Shown: piece by piece, positions 28,439-37,580 of the stretch
Layout of the letters: each line of letters starts with the position of its first letter
Position numbering within the stretch: position 1 is the stretch's first letter
Origin: Actinacidiphila alni
GTDB lineage: Bacteria > Actinomycetota > Actinomycetes > Streptomycetales > Streptomycetaceae
DNA length: 64,000 bases
Assembly (NCBI RefSeq): GCF_900112845.1
Contig: NZ_FONG01000009.1
Location: 124,001-188,000 of the forward strand
Direction: 5' to 3'
Notes under the pieces: model-generated
What the model was told of the DNA's origin: nothing
Databases searched by the model: none
What the model saw: only the letters and a program-made list of their open reading frames with translations
Position numbers and translations under genes: made by a program

Positions 28439-29360
28439 ATGGCACCGAGGACCGACCTCGCGGAGGCGCTGCGCACCGGCCCGTTCGACGCGGCGCTGCG
28501 GGCGGCGCTGGCCGCCCGGGGCCTGGCCCCTGCACCGGGTGCGGCACCGGCTCGCGCAGCGCGGCGTCCAGGTCGGGGTGACCAGCCTCAGCTACTGGCA
28601 GCGCGGGCTGCGCCGCCCCGAGCGGCCCGAATCACTGCGCGCGGTGGCCGCGTTGGAGGAGATCCTGGAGCTGCCCGCGCACTCGCTGCGGCGGCTGCTG
28701 CCACCCCGGCCCTCCCCCGCCGCCAGGGACCGCCCGCAGTCCCGGCCGTACCGTTCGCTGCTGGAGCAGGCGCCCGCGCTCACCGGCATCCTCGACGAGC
28801 TGGGGTCGCCGGCCGACGGCGGGCTGCACACCGTGCTGCACGTCGAGCGGGTCCGCATCGGGGCCGGCCGCGAGCTGCTGGCCCGCGATTCGCAGCAGAT
28901 GGTGCGCGCGCACCGGGACGGTGTGGACCGCTATCTGGCCATCCACCACGGCGATCCCGGCTGCGCGGTGGACGGCGTGACGCTCCGGGCGTACGGCGGC
29001 TGCCGGGTCGGCCGGGTGCGGCGGCACGCGGCGGCCGGGGTGGTCGTCGCCGAGCTGCTCTTCGACGCGCGGCTGCGCAGCGGCGAGACCGCGCTGCTCG
29101 ACTACGGCTTCACCGACGGCTCGGGACCGCCGAGCACCGAATACGTGCGCGGCTTCGTGTTCGGCGGCGGCCAGTACGTGCTCGGGGTGTCCTTCGACCC
29201 GGCCGCGCTGCCGGTGCGCTGCGAACGCTTCGAGCAGGCCACGCACAGCACGGCCCGCCGCGCTGTCGGCGAGGCGCCGCTCGGGCCCGGCGGGGCCGCG
29301 CACTTCTTCCAGGAGGCGGTGCGGCCCGGCCTGCTGGGCCTGGCCTGGGAATGGGCGTGA
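28439..29360 (+). pseudogene. XRE-like/hypothetical regulator gene with an apparent +1 frameshift
   Basis: The ATG at 28439, preceded by AGGAGCGAGGAC, opens a frame reading MAPRTDLAEALRTGPFDAALRAALAARGL. After a CCCC run at 28527-28530 the sensible reading moves to the next frame: LHRVRHRLAQRGVQVGVTSLSYW, then RPERPESLRAVAALEEILELP, a HTH-like N-terminus, and on without interruption to a stop at 29360. Deleting one C restores a single protein of about 306 aa with a C-terminal sensor-like domain. I know the N-terminal pattern only as a conserved streptomycete hypothetical/XRE-like family. It is either a genuine frameshift (pseudogene, phase variation, programmed shift) or a sequencing error in a C run. 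Confidence 0.7.
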
Positions 29361-29387
29361 GAAGGGCTTTCCGCGTGTCCCGTCCGG

Positions 29388-29810
29388 TCAGGCGGCGGGG
29401 CCCGCGGTGAGCTTGCCGCCGGAGACGGTCACGGTGACGGCGGGCAGCGGCTTGGTCGCCGGGCCCTGGACGACGGCGCCGGTGTCGGCGTCGAACTGGC
29501 TGCCGTGGCACGGGCAGGAGATCGTGGTGCCGTCCACCGAGTCGACGACGCAGCCCGCGTGCGTGCACACCGCGCTGAACGCCTTGAAGGTGCCCTGCTT
29601 CGGCTGTGCCACCACGACCTTGTCGTCGCGGTAGAGCTTGGCGCCGCCGACCGGCACCTCACTGGCCGCGCCCAGCTCCACCGGCTTCGTCGGCCCGTCG
29701 GACGAACCGCCGCCGGAGCCGCCGCACGCGGTGAGGCCGAGCCCGGCGGCTCCGGCCAGGGCGGCGCCGCGCAGCACGGTACGGCGGCAGGCGGGCAGTT
29801 CGGTGGTCAT
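29388..29810 (-). CDS. Rieske [2Fe-2S] lipoprotein
   Basis: A 140-aa exported electron-transfer protein. The N-terminus has a twin-arginine motif ([11 protein letters not shown]) and a lipobox ending LTAC, so the protein is probably folded with its cluster in the cytoplasm, sent through Tat and lipid-anchored. The cluster ligands are intact: CTHAGC and CPCHGSQF (two Cys, two His). It is not part of a bc1 operon here and stands alone, so its redox partner is unknown. It converges with the frameshifted gene across 27 bp. Confidence 0.9.
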   Translation of the reverse strand: MTTELPACRRTVLRGAALAGAAGLGLTACGGSGGGSSDGPTKPVELGAASEVPVGGAKLYRDDKVVVAQPKQGTFKAFSAVCTHAGCVVDSVDGTTISCPCHGSQFDADTGAVVQGPATKPLPAVTVTVSGGKLTAGPAA

Positions 29811-29957
29811 GGGCGCTCCAGGTCGGGGAAGTGGGGAGGATCTCGCGACCCGAACCCTACGTCCCCGACCTGTCCGTTCCTTCTGTGCCGCGCGGGGGCC
29901 CGTACGCGCGCGCCGCGGCGGTCGGCCCCCCGGCGTACGGCGCTGCGGCGTACCGCC

Positions 29958-32900
29958 CTACGCCTTGCCCGCCGTCCGCTTGCGCGGCGCCGCCGTCTTC
30001 TTGGCCGCGGTCTTCTTGGCCGCCGTCTTCTTGGCGGCCGTGGCCGGGGCAGCCTTCTTCGCCGCGGTCGCCCGCTTCTTGGGCGCGGGCGAGGCGGACG
30101 CCGCCGCCGCGTCGCTGACCCGCTCGGCGCCCAGCACATCGCGCAGGAACTTGCCGGTGTGGCTGGCCGGAACGCCCGCGATCTGCTCCGGGGTGCCCTC
30201 GGCGACGACCTGACCGCCGCCGTTGCCGCCCTCGGGGCCCATGTCGACCACCCAGTCGGCGGTCTTGATGACATCGAGATTGTGCTCGATGACGATCACG
30301 GTGTTGCCCTTGTCGACCAGCCCCTGGAGCACCTTGATCAGCTTGCTGATGTCCTCGAAGTGCAGACCGGTGGTCGGCTCGTCCAGCACGTAGACGGTGC
30401 GGCCGGTGGAGCGCTTCTGCAGCTCCGAGGCGAGCTTCACGCGCTGCGCCTCGCCGCCGGACAGCGTCGGCGCGGACTGGCCGAGCCGGACGTATCCGAG
30501 GCCGACCTCGTGCAGGGTGCGCAGGTGCCGGGCGATGGCGGGCACCGCCTCGAAGAAGTCCAGCGCCTCCTCGATGGGCATCTCCAGCACCTCGGCGATG
30601 GACTTGCCCTTGTAGTGCACCTCCAGCGTCTCGCGGTTGTAGCGCGCGCCGTGGCAGACCTCGCACGGCACGTAGACGTCCGGCAGGAAGTTCATCTCGA
30701 TCTTGATCGTGCCGTCGCCCGAGCAGTTCTCGCAGCGGCCGCCCTTGACGTTGAAGGAGAAGCGGCCGGGCAGATAGCCGCGGACCTTCGCCTCCATCGT
30801 CTCCGCGAAGAGCCGCCGCACATGGTCGAAGACACCGGTGTACGTGGCCGGGTTGGAGCGCGGGGTGCGGCCGATCGGCGACTGGTCGACGTGCACGACC
30901 TTGTCCACCAGGTCGTCGCCGTCCACCCGGGTGTGCCGGCCGGGGACGCTGCGCGCCCCGTTCAGCTCGCGGGCCAGGTGGGTGTAGAGGATGTCGTTGA
31001 CCAGCGTGGACTTGCCGGATCCGGAGACGCCGGTGACGGCGGTGAGCACGCCCAGCGGGAAGGACACGTCGATGTCCTGGAGATTGTGCTCGCGGGCGCC
31101 GTGCACGGTCAGCCGCCGCTTGCGGTCGATCGGGCGGCGCGCGTCCGGGGTGACGATGACGCGGCGGCCGGACAGATACTGCCCGGTCAGCGACTCGTCG
31201 TTGACCAGCAGCTCCTTCAGCGATCCCGAGTGCACGACCTTGCCGCCGTGCTCACCGGCGCCGGGGCCGATGTCCACCACCCAGTCCGCGGTCTTGATGG
31301 TGTCCTCGTCGTGCTCGACGACGATCAGGGTGTTGCCCAGGTCGCGCAGCCGCACCAGCGTCTCGATCAGCCGGTGGTTGTCGCGCTGGTGCAGACCGAT
31401 CGACGGCTCGTCCAGCACGTACAGCACGCCGACCAGTCCTGAGCCGATCTGGGTGGCGAGCCGGATGCGCTGGGCCTCACCGCCGGACAGGGTGCCCGCT
31501 GCGCGGTTGAGCGAGAGGTAGTCCAGGCCGACGTCGACCAGGAACTTCAGCCGTTCGTTGACCTCCTTCAGGACCCGCTCGGCGATCTTCTTGTCGCGCG
31601 CGTCCAGCTTCATCGCGCCGAGGAATTCGGCGCAGTCGCTGATCGACATCGCGGAGACGTCGGCGATGGAGCGGTCCTGGACGGTGACGGCCAGCACGAT
31701 CGGCTTGAGCCTGCTGCCGTGGCAGGTGGGGCAAGGCACTTCGCGCATGTAGCCCTCGAAGCGCTCCCGGCTGGAGTCGGACTCGGAGTCCTGGTGGCGC
31801 CGCTTGACGAACGGGATGGCGCCCTCGAAATGCGCGTTGTACGCGCGCTCGCGCCCGTACCTGTTCTTGTACGCGACGCGGACCTCGGCCTTGTGGCCGT
31901 AGAGCAGGGCCTTCTTGGCGCGGGCGGGCAGGCCCGCCCAGGGGATGTCGGTGCGGAAGCCCAGCTCGCCCGCCAGGCCCTCGACCAGCCGCTCGAAGTA
32001 GCCCTTGGACATGCCGCCGGTCCAGGGCGCGATGGCGCCCTCGGCCAGGGACTTGTCCTCGTCGGGGACGATCAGCTCCGGGTCGACCTCCATGCGGGAG
32101 CCGATGCCGGTGCAGTCGGGGCAGGCGCCGAAGGGCGAGTTGAAGGAGAAGGAGCGCGGCTCCAGCTCCTCGAAGGACAGGTCGTCGTACGGGCAGTACA
32201 GGTGCTCGGAGAACATCCGCTCGCGCTGCGGGTCGTCCTCCGGGAGGTCCACGAAGTCCAGGATGACCATGCCGCCGGACAGGCCGAGCGCGGTCTCGAC
32301 GGAGTCCGTGAGCCGGCGCTTGGCGCTGTCCTTCACCGTGAGGCGGTCGACGACGACCTCGACGGTGTGCTTCTCCTGCTTCTTCAGCTTGGGCGGGTCG
32401 GTGAGCTGGATCGTGGCGCCGTCCACCCGGGCCCGGCTGTAGCCCTTGGTCTGGAGGTCGGCGAAGAGGTCGACGAATTCGCCCTTGCGCTCGCGGACCA
32501 GCGGGGACAGCACCTGGAAGCGGCTGCCCTCCTCCAGTTCCAGCACCCGGTCCACGATGGCCTGCGGCGACTGCCGGGAGATCGGCCGGCCGCACTCGGG
32601 GCAGTGCGGCTTGCCGATCCGGGCGAAGAGCAGCCGGAGGTAGTCGTAGACCTCGGTGATGGTGCCCACCGTCGAGCGCGGGTTGCGCGAGGTGGACTTC
32701 TGGTCGATGGAGACGGCGGGAGACAGGCCCTCGATGAAGTCGACGTCGGGCTTGTCCATCTGGCCGAGGAACTGGCGCGCGTACGAGGACAGCGATTCGA
32801 CGTACCGGCGCTGGCCCTCGGCGAAGATCGTGTCGAAGGCGAGGGAGGACTTGCCCGATCCGGACAGCCCGGTGAACACGATGAGGGAGTCGCGGGGCAG

Positions 32901-32963
32901 GTCGAGCGACACGTTCTTGAGATTGTGCTCGCGAGCGCCACGGACGGTGAGTCGATCGGCCAC
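29958..32963 (-). CDS. uvrA: Excinuclease ABC subunit A
   Basis: Damage-recognition ATPase of nucleotide excision repair, with two ABC modules. Module 1: Walker [15 protein letters not shown]. Module 2: [13 protein letters not shown]. Each has an LSGGEAQR signature ([14 protein letters not shown] and [14 protein letters not shown]), with zinc-binding CPDC and CENC segments. The last 45 residues are a Lys/Ala tail (repeats of AAKKT), not part of the family core. GTG 32963 is chosen: AAAGGTG lies nine bases upstream, while the GTG at 32975 would overlap that site. 1001 aa. Confidence 0.95.
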   Translation of the reverse strand: MADRLTVRGAREHNLKNVSLDLPRDSLIVFTGLSGSGKSSLAFDTIFAEGQRRYVESLSSYARQFLGQMDKPDVDFIEGLSPAVSIDQKSTSRNPRSTVGTITEVYDYLRLLFARIGKPHCPECGRPISRQSPQAIVDRVLELEEGSRFQVLSPLVRERKGEFVDLFADLQTKGYSRARVDGATIQLTDPPKLKKQEKHTVEVVVDRLTVKDSAKRRLTDSVETALGLSGGMVILDFVDLPEDDPQRERMFSEHLYCPYDDLSFEELEPRSFSFNSPFGACPDCTGIGSRMEVDPELIVPDEDKSLAEGAIAPWTGGMSKGYFERLVEGLAGELGFRTDIPWAGLPARAKKALLYGHKAEVRVAYKNRYGRERAYNAHFEGAIPFVKRRHQDSESDSSRERFEGYMREVPCPTCHGSRLKPIVLAVTVQDRSIADVSAMSISDCAEFLGAMKLDARDKKIAERVLKEVNERLKFLVDVGLDYLSLNRAAGTLSGGEAQRIRLATQIGSGLVGVLYVLDEPSIGLHQRDNHRLIETLVRLRDLGNTLIVVEHDEDTIKTADWVVDIGPGAGEHGGKVVHSGSLKELLVNDESLTGQYLSGRRVIVTPDARRPIDRKRRLTVHGAREHNLQDIDVSFPLGVLTAVTGVSGSGKSTLVNDILYTHLARELNGARSVPGRHTRVDGDDLVDKVVHVDQSPIGRTPRSNPATYTGVFDHVRRLFAETMEAKVRGYLPGRFSFNVKGGRCENCSGDGTIKIEMNFLPDVYVPCEVCHGARYNRETLEVHYKGKSIAEVLEMPIEEALDFFEAVPAIARHLRTLHEVGLGYVRLGQSAPTLSGGEAQRVKLASELQKRSTGRTVYVLDEPTTGLHFEDISKLIKVLQGLVDKGNTVIVIEHNLDVIKTADWVVDMGPEGGNGGGQVVAEGTPEQIAGVPASHTGKFLRDVLGAERVSDAAAASASPAPKKRATAAKKAAPATAAKKTAAKKTAAKKTAAPRKRTAGKA

Positions 32964-33082
32964 GCCAGTGCGCACCTTTCATAGAAACGGGGGGAGGGTC
33001 GGCACCCCCCGGTCAGCCTAAACGGGGTGCCCTCGGCTTTTCTTCCAGTTCTCTTCGTTCTGCGGAGTTGCGACGCACCGAC

Positions 33083-33102
33083 CATATAGCACGCACATTC
33101 GA
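33083..33102 (-). promoter_or_regulatory. Weak LexA-like box and -10 upstream of uvrA
   Basis: On the minus strand TCGAATGTGCGTGCTA (33102-33087) matches 9 of the 12 specified bases of the actinobacterial SOS box TCGAAC-N4-GTTCGA. It abuts TATATG (33088-33083), a plausible -10. No RecA-NDp element was found before uvrA. Confidence 0.3.
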
Positions 33103-33178
33103 TTTACGGGCATCCTCCCACCACATCACCCGATCGTGTGCTGTGCGCGAGCACGGGGTGACGCGCTAGCGTCGGTAC

Positions 33179-33907
33179 GTGACCGTCCAACGACCGGATC
33201 CCGCCCGCGATGCGGTCGCCGTACGGGAAGCCACCGAGCACTTCCTGGCCGCGGCGACCGAGCTGCCCGCCGACGCCCTCGCCGGGCCGTCCCTGCTGCC
33301 CGGCTGGAGCCGCGGCCACCTGTTGGCGCATGTCGCGCGCAACGCCGACGCGCTGGTGAATCTGCTGACCTGGGCGCGTACCGGCGTCGAGACGCCGATG
33401 TACGCCGACGCGGCGACGCGCGACCGGGACATCGAGCAGGGCGCGGGACGCCCGCTCGACGTCCAGCTCGACGATCTGCGGGCCTCCGCCGCGCGGCTGG
33501 AGGAGGCCGCCGCGCAGGTGCCGCCGGCCGGCTGGGCGGCGCAGGTCACGATGCGCTCGGGCAAGGTGATCGCCGCCGCCGAGGTGCCCTGGCGGCGGCT
33601 GGTCGAGCTGCGGCTGCACCTGGTGGACCTCGGCGCCGGCTACGGCACCGCGGATCTGCCCGCCGGCTTCGCCGCCCGCGAGCTGGCCGTGCTCGCCGAC
33701 GGCCTGACCGGGCACGAGGGCGTCGCCGCCGTCCGGATCCTGGACACCGAGGCCGGCACCGACTGGACGATCGGCGCCGCCGCCGAGCCCGACCTGACCG
33801 TCAGCGGCGCCACCCGCCCGCTGCTGGCCTGGCTCTCCGGCCGCGCCCCGTACGACGGCCTGACCGTCACGCCGGACGGCCCGCTGCCCGTGCTCCCGCC
33901 ACTCTGA
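33179..33907 (+). CDS. Maleylpyruvate isomerase-family (DinB-fold) mycothiol-dependent enzyme
   Basis: A 242-aa protein of the DinB-like MDMPI family. The N-terminal half forms the four-helix metal-binding bundle: LPGWSRGHLLAHVARNADALVNLL carries one His, and PWRRLVELRLHLVDL carries a Glu and a second His. A C-terminal SCP2-like domain ends in ATRPLLAWLSGR. Family members use mycothiol, the actinobacterial thiol, in isomerase or transferase reactions; the substrate here is unknown. GTG 33179 follows a TAGCGT box by six bases, so a leaderless mRNA is likely. It is divergent from uvrA. Confidence 0.85.
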   Translation: MTVQRPDPARDAVAVREATEHFLAAATELPADALAGPSLLPGWSRGHLLAHVARNADALVNLLTWARTGVETPMYADAATRDRDIEQGAGRPLDVQLDDLRASAARLEEAAAQVPPAGWAAQVTMRSGKVIAAAEVPWRRLVELRLHLVDLGAGYGTADLPAGFAARELAVLADGLTGHEGVAAVRILDTEAGTDWTIGAAAEPDLTVSGATRPLLAWLSGRAPYDGLTVTPDGPLPVLPPL

Positions 33908-33917
33908 CCCCCGGCCG

Positions 33918-34781
33918 TCACCGGTGGCTGCGGTGCGCCGTCGCAGGGCCGACGACCCGCAGCAGGTCGAGCGCCTCGGCGCTCGCCGTGCCCGGCGGCG
34001 GGGTGAAGATCCGCAGCCGCTGGTCCTCGGCCGGGCTGAGCAGCATCTCGTAGTCGAAGACGACCAGGCCGACCTCGGGGTGCCGCACCCGCATCCGGCT
34101 GCGCCGCCGTACGGCCGCCTCGTGCCGGTCCCACAGCGCGGCGAATTCGTCGCTGGCCGCGCGCAGCCGGGCCACCAGCGCCTCGGCCTCCGCGTCGCCG
34201 GACCCGCGCCGCGCCACCGCTGTGCGCAGGTCGGCGACCGCGAGCCGGCCCTGCTCCTCGTGCTCCTCCTCCGGGAACGCCTCGCGGACGAAGGGGTCGG
34301 TGAACCAGCGCCACACGATGTTGCGGTCCGGCTCCTCGACCGTGCACACACAGCCGAAGACGGCCTCGGACATCGCGTTCTGCGCGAGCAGGTCGCCCAG
34401 GTCGCCGACGATCTGCGCGGGGGTGCCGGTCAGCTGGTCGAGCAGGTGCAGCAGTCCGGGGCGTACGTGGCTGCCGGCCCTGCGGCCCTCGGGCGGGCGG
34501 TGGCCGGCCAGCACGTACAGATGGTCGCGCTCGTCCTCGGTCAGCCGCAGGGCGCGGGCCAGCGCGCCGAGCAGCTGGGTGGACGGCTGCGGGCTGCGCG
34601 CCTGTTCCAGGCGCATCAGGTAGTCGGCGGACATCCCGGCGAGCAGCGCCAGTTCCTCGCGGCGCAGGCCCGGCGTACGGCGCCGGGGTCCGGCCGCGAG
34701 GCCGACGTCGCCGGGGCGCAGCCGCTCGCGCGAGCGGCGCAGGAAGTCGGCGAGTTCCCGTCGGTTCAGTTCGGTCCGCAT
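33918..34781 (-). CDS. XRE-family regulator with MmyB-like ligand-binding domain
   Basis: A 287-aa regulator. Residues about 5-75 form the HTH (TPGLRREELALLAGMSADYLMRLEQAR). The remainder is the MmyB/PAS-like domain that binds a small hydrophobic ligand (LLAQNAMSEAVFG..., WRWFTDPFVRE..., SEALDLL-type end). ATG 34781 is picked since GGAGGATGAGG precedes it; a longer ATG at 34799 would bury that site. It is divergent from an alpha/beta hydrolase with two palindromes between, the usual arrangement for this regulator type. Confidence 0.9.
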   Translation of the reverse strand: MRTELNRRELADFLRRSRERLRPGDVGLAAGPRRRTPGLRREELALLAGMSADYLMRLEQARSPQPSTQLLGALARALRLTEDERDHLYVLAGHRPPEGRRAGSHVRPGLLHLLDQLTGTPAQIVGDLGDLLAQNAMSEAVFGCVCTVEEPDRNIVWRWFTDPFVREAFPEEEHEEQGRLAVADLRTAVARRGSGDAEAEALVARLRAASDEFAALWDRHEAAVRRRSRMRVRHPEVGLVVFDYEMLLSPAEDQRLRIFTPPPGTASAEALDLLRVVGPATAHRSHR

Positions 34782-34829
34782 GACCTCATCCTCCGTCATC
34801 GGCGGCGGTGCGCGGGGCCCGCGCGACGG

Positions 34830-34846
34830 TAGGACCGCCGGTCCTA
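34830..34846. promoter_or_regulatory. Palindrome TAGGACC-N3-GGTCCTA, candidate regulator operator
   Basis: A perfect seven-base inverted repeat with a three-base spacer lies in the divergent region between the XRE regulator and the hydrolase, 49 bases from the regulator start. It is a likely dimer site for the regulator. Confidence 0.55.
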
Positions 34847-34867
34847 GGGAGTGCGGTCCGCTCCTCA

Positions 34868-34887
34868 ATGCGGCCGCGCCGCCGCAT
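34868..34887. promoter_or_regulatory. Second palindrome ATGCGGC-N6-GCCGCAT
   Basis: A perfect seven-base inverted repeat with a six-base spacer lies 22 bases right of the first palindrome and 60 bases before the hydrolase start. It may be a second operator or part of the hydrolase promoter. Confidence 0.4.
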
Positions 34888-34947
34888 CGTTGACGTCGCG
34901 GCCGGCTCCCCGGCCGCGTTCCCGACGACCTCGGAAAGAGGACCGCC

Positions 34948-35742
34948 ATGCCCATCGTGACCGTCGACGGCGCCCGCATCCCGTACCGCGTGGAGGGCTC
35001 GGGCCCGGTGCTCGTGCTGGTGCACGGCACCGGCGCGGGCTCCGTGACCTGGGAGTCCGCGCTCGGCTACTTCACCGACCGGTACACCGTCGTGCTGCCG
35101 GACCTGTCCGGCAGCGAGGCCGCCGAGGACGACGGCGGCCCGCTGACCGCCGGCCTGCTCGCCGCCCAGCTGGCCGCCGTGCTGGCGGATCTGGGGCGCG
35201 GCCCGGTGGACGTGCTCGGCTACTCGCTGGGCGCGCCCGTGGCCGTGCTGACCGCCGCCGAACACCCGGGGCTGGTGCGCCGGCTGATCGCGCTGTCCGG
35301 CTTCTGCGGCCAGCAGGACCCGTACGTGCACAACGGCCTGTCCGTGTGGCGCACGCTCGCCGACCGGCCGGACGCCTTCGCCCGCTGGGCCATGGTGACC
35401 GCCTTCAGCCGCCCCTACCTCAACTCCCTGACCCCGCAGGCCGTGGAGGCGCTGGCGACCGCGATGCGGCCGACCCCGAATCTGCTGCGGCAGATCGACC
35501 TCGACATCACGCTCGACATCCGTGCCGCGCTCCCCCGCGTCCAGGCACCGGCCCTGGTGATCGGCTGCGCGCTCGACGCGCTGGTGCCGGTCGCGAACGC
35601 GCGCGAGCTGGCGGCGGGCATCGCGGGCAGCCGCTACGCCGAACTCGACAGCGGCCATGTGGCGCGCGTCGAGCGGCCCGCCGAGCTGGCCGCACTGGTC
35701 GACGGCTTCCTCGCGGAGACGCCCGTCGGTGACGCCGCGTGA
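34948..35742 (+). CDS. Alpha/beta-fold hydrolase
   Basis: A 264-aa cytoplasmic hydrolase with the complete triad context: oxyanion strand VLVLVHGTGAG, nucleophile elbow GYSLGAP (Ser about residue 97), acid in GCALDALVP, and His in DSGHVARVERP. The substrate is unknown; esterase, lactonase or haloperoxidase-like roles are all possible. AAAGAGGACCGCC provides the Shine-Dalgarno. It is divergent from, and probably controlled by, the XRE regulator. Confidence 0.9.
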   Translation: MPIVTVDGARIPYRVEGSGPVLVLVHGTGAGSVTWESALGYFTDRYTVVLPDLSGSEAAEDDGGPLTAGLLAAQLAAVLADLGRGPVDVLGYSLGAPVAVLTAAEHPGLVRRLIALSGFCGQQDPYVHNGLSVWRTLADRPDAFARWAMVTAFSRPYLNSLTPQAVEALATAMRPTPNLLRQIDLDITLDIRAALPRVQAPALVIGCALDALVPVANARELAAGIAGSRYAELDSGHVARVERPAELAALVDGFLAETPVGDAA

Positions 35743-35793
35743 AGGCGGCGGTCCGGTGAGTGAGCCGGGACTGCGAGCCTCTAGGCTGGCGCC

Positions 35794-36450
35794 ATGGCGT
35801 ACAGCGGAGAAGTAACGGTGGGCGGGACGCCCGATGTGCACGAGCTGGAAGACCTCATCATCACCAAGGTCGCGGTCGGGCCGATGAACAACAACGCGTA
35901 TGTGCTGCGCTGCCGGGCGACCGACAAGCAGCTGATGATCGACGCGGCCAACGAACCGGCGACGCTGCTCGACGTCATCGGCTCCGACGGCCTGGACGCG
36001 GTCGTCACCACGCACCAGCACGGCGACCACTGGCAGGGGCTGCGCGAGGTCGTCGCGGCGACCGGGGCCCGTACGTACGCGGGCCGCGCGGACACCGTCG
36101 GCCTGCCCGTCCCCACCGATGTGCCCTTGGACGACGGCGACACCGTCACCTTCGGCCGCATCACCCTCACCGCCCGGCACCTCGTCGGCCACACCCCGGG
36201 CAGCGTCGCCCTCGTCTACGACGACCCGCACGGCCACCCCCACGTCTTCACCGGCGACTGCCTCTTCCCGGGCGGCGTCGGCAACACCCACGACGACCCG
36301 GCGGCCTTCGCCTCACTCCTGGACGGCGTCACCAAGAAGATCTTCGACGTCCTCCCCGACGAGACCTGGGTCTACCCGGGCCACGGCAACGACACCACCC
36401 TCGGCACCGAGCGCCCCCACCTCGACGAGTGGCGCGAGCGCGGCTGGTAG
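35794..36450 (+). CDS. MBL-fold metallo-hydrolase (glyoxalase II-like)
   Basis: A 218-aa metallo-beta-lactamase-fold protein. The metal motif is TTHQHGDHWQ, and further ligands lie in HLVGHTPGS, FTGDCLFPGG and YPGHGNDTT, the glyoxalase II/persulfide dioxygenase-like subgroup. It probably hydrolyses a thioester or lactone. TAGGCT lies six bases before the ATG, predicting a leaderless transcript. The common gene order uvrA, maleylpyruvate-isomerase-like, MBL hydrolase appears interrupted here by the XRE/hydrolase pair. Confidence 0.9.
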   Translation: MAYSGEVTVGGTPDVHELEDLIITKVAVGPMNNNAYVLRCRATDKQLMIDAANEPATLLDVIGSDGLDAVVTTHQHGDHWQGLREVVAATGARTYAGRADTVGLPVPTDVPLDDGDTVTFGRITLTARHLVGHTPGSVALVYDDPHGHPHVFTGDCLFPGGVGNTHDDPAAFASLLDGVTKKIFDVLPDETWVYPGHGNDTTLGTERPHLDEWRERGW

Positions 36451-36470
36451 CCGCGCGGACGCGCCGCCGC

Positions 36471-37553
36471 TCAGTCCGCCCAGCGGAACCAGCCGTTGCC
36501 CTCGTACCAGTGGCCGCCCGAGGTGAGGTGGTCGAGGAGGGTGCGCTGGAGGGTGGTGCGGCGGGGGTAGGCGGTCAGCGGGAGGGTCGCGTCGCCGAAG
36601 ACGAAGGACAGGGGGAGCCGGTCGTCCGGGTCGGGTCCTGGGCGGCCGGGGTGGAAACGGCTCTGGAAGCGGACGATGTTGGAGTCCGCGGGCAGCCGGT
36701 CGGCGAGCTGGCGGTCGAGCAGCCAGGAGTGGCAGGTGGCCACGGCGGGCGGCTCGGCCGGGAAGTGGCGGGCGAAGAAGGCGCGGGCGCGGGCGAGCGA
36801 GTCGTCGCAGGCGTCCGGGGTCAGCGGTCCGTGGAAGTCGGGGATGTGCACCGCGAGGGCGGGGTCGCCCGGTCCGTACGGCAGTCCGGCGGCGGCGACG
36901 GCCTCGCCGGTCGTGCCGCCGAGCCGGGTCCGCTCGTACTGGAGGCGGCCGAGCTGGAAGAGCACACCGCGGAAGTGCCGCAGCAGCCATGAGGAGTTGG
37001 CCAGGCCGGGGACGCCGTGCCGGCGGCGGTGCACGGCGAACTGCCGCCCCACGTCGGCCAGGGTGCGGCGGGAGACGTCCGGCGGTACGCCGAGTCCCGC
37101 GTGGTAGGCGCGGGTGTGCGGCGCGGCGGCGGCCAGCACGTAGAGCGCGAACCACGTGCCCGCGGGGCCCGTACCGTCCGGGAGTTCGGGGATCGACGGG
37201 CCCAACCGCGGTCCGCCGTCCCGTCCGCCGCCGACCACGCCCATGTCCCTGACCAGCAGCCGCACACAGCGGTCCAGCAGCGCGGTCAGCAGTTCGTCGC
37301 CCGCGAGCGCGGCCCGGCCCGCGACGACGGGATTGATCTCCTCCTGCGGCACCGCCAGGTCGAGCAGTACCTCGGCGAGCGCGCTCCCGGCGGGCAGCCG
37401 CACCTCGGCGTCCGGTACGTCCGCCGCGGCCAGCTTCCGTACCCAGTCCGCCGTCTCCGGCTCGGCCAGCAGCGCGCCCGCCGCCTTGCTCCCCGCCCGG
37501 TGCGCGGCCCGCAGGTCGATTTCCGGTGTCCCCCGTGTCCCCCGTGCGCTCAT
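36471..37553 (-). CDS. GNAT-like acyltransferase-domain protein
   Basis: A 360-aa soluble protein resembling actinobacterial proteins with an N-terminal helical and a C-terminal GNAT-like domain. Marker segments are LALAVHIPDFHGPLTPDACDDSLARARAFF, then CHSWLLDRQLADRLPADSNIVRFQ near the C-terminus. I recall these annotated as acyltransferase-domain proteins, but no reaction is established, so donor and acceptor are unknown. It follows the CtaG-like gene by 27 bases in the same direction, so it is probably cotranscribed. No clear Shine-Dalgarno precedes ATG 37553. Confidence 0.65.
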   Translation of the reverse strand: MSARGTRGTPEIDLRAAHRAGSKAAGALLAEPETADWVRKLAAADVPDAEVRLPAGSALAEVLLDLAVPQEEINPVVAGRAALAGDELLTALLDRCVRLLVRDMGVVGGGRDGGPRLGPSIPELPDGTGPAGTWFALYVLAAAAPHTRAYHAGLGVPPDVSRRTLADVGRQFAVHRRRHGVPGLANSSWLLRHFRGVLFQLGRLQYERTRLGGTTGEAVAAAGLPYGPGDPALAVHIPDFHGPLTPDACDDSLARARAFFARHFPAEPPAVATCHSWLLDRQLADRLPADSNIVRFQSRFHPGRPGPDPDDRLPLSFVFGDATLPLTAYPRRTTLQRTLLDHLTSGGHWYEGNGWFRWAD

Positions 37554-37580
37554 ACGGCCAACGTACGTCAGCGGCGCGGT

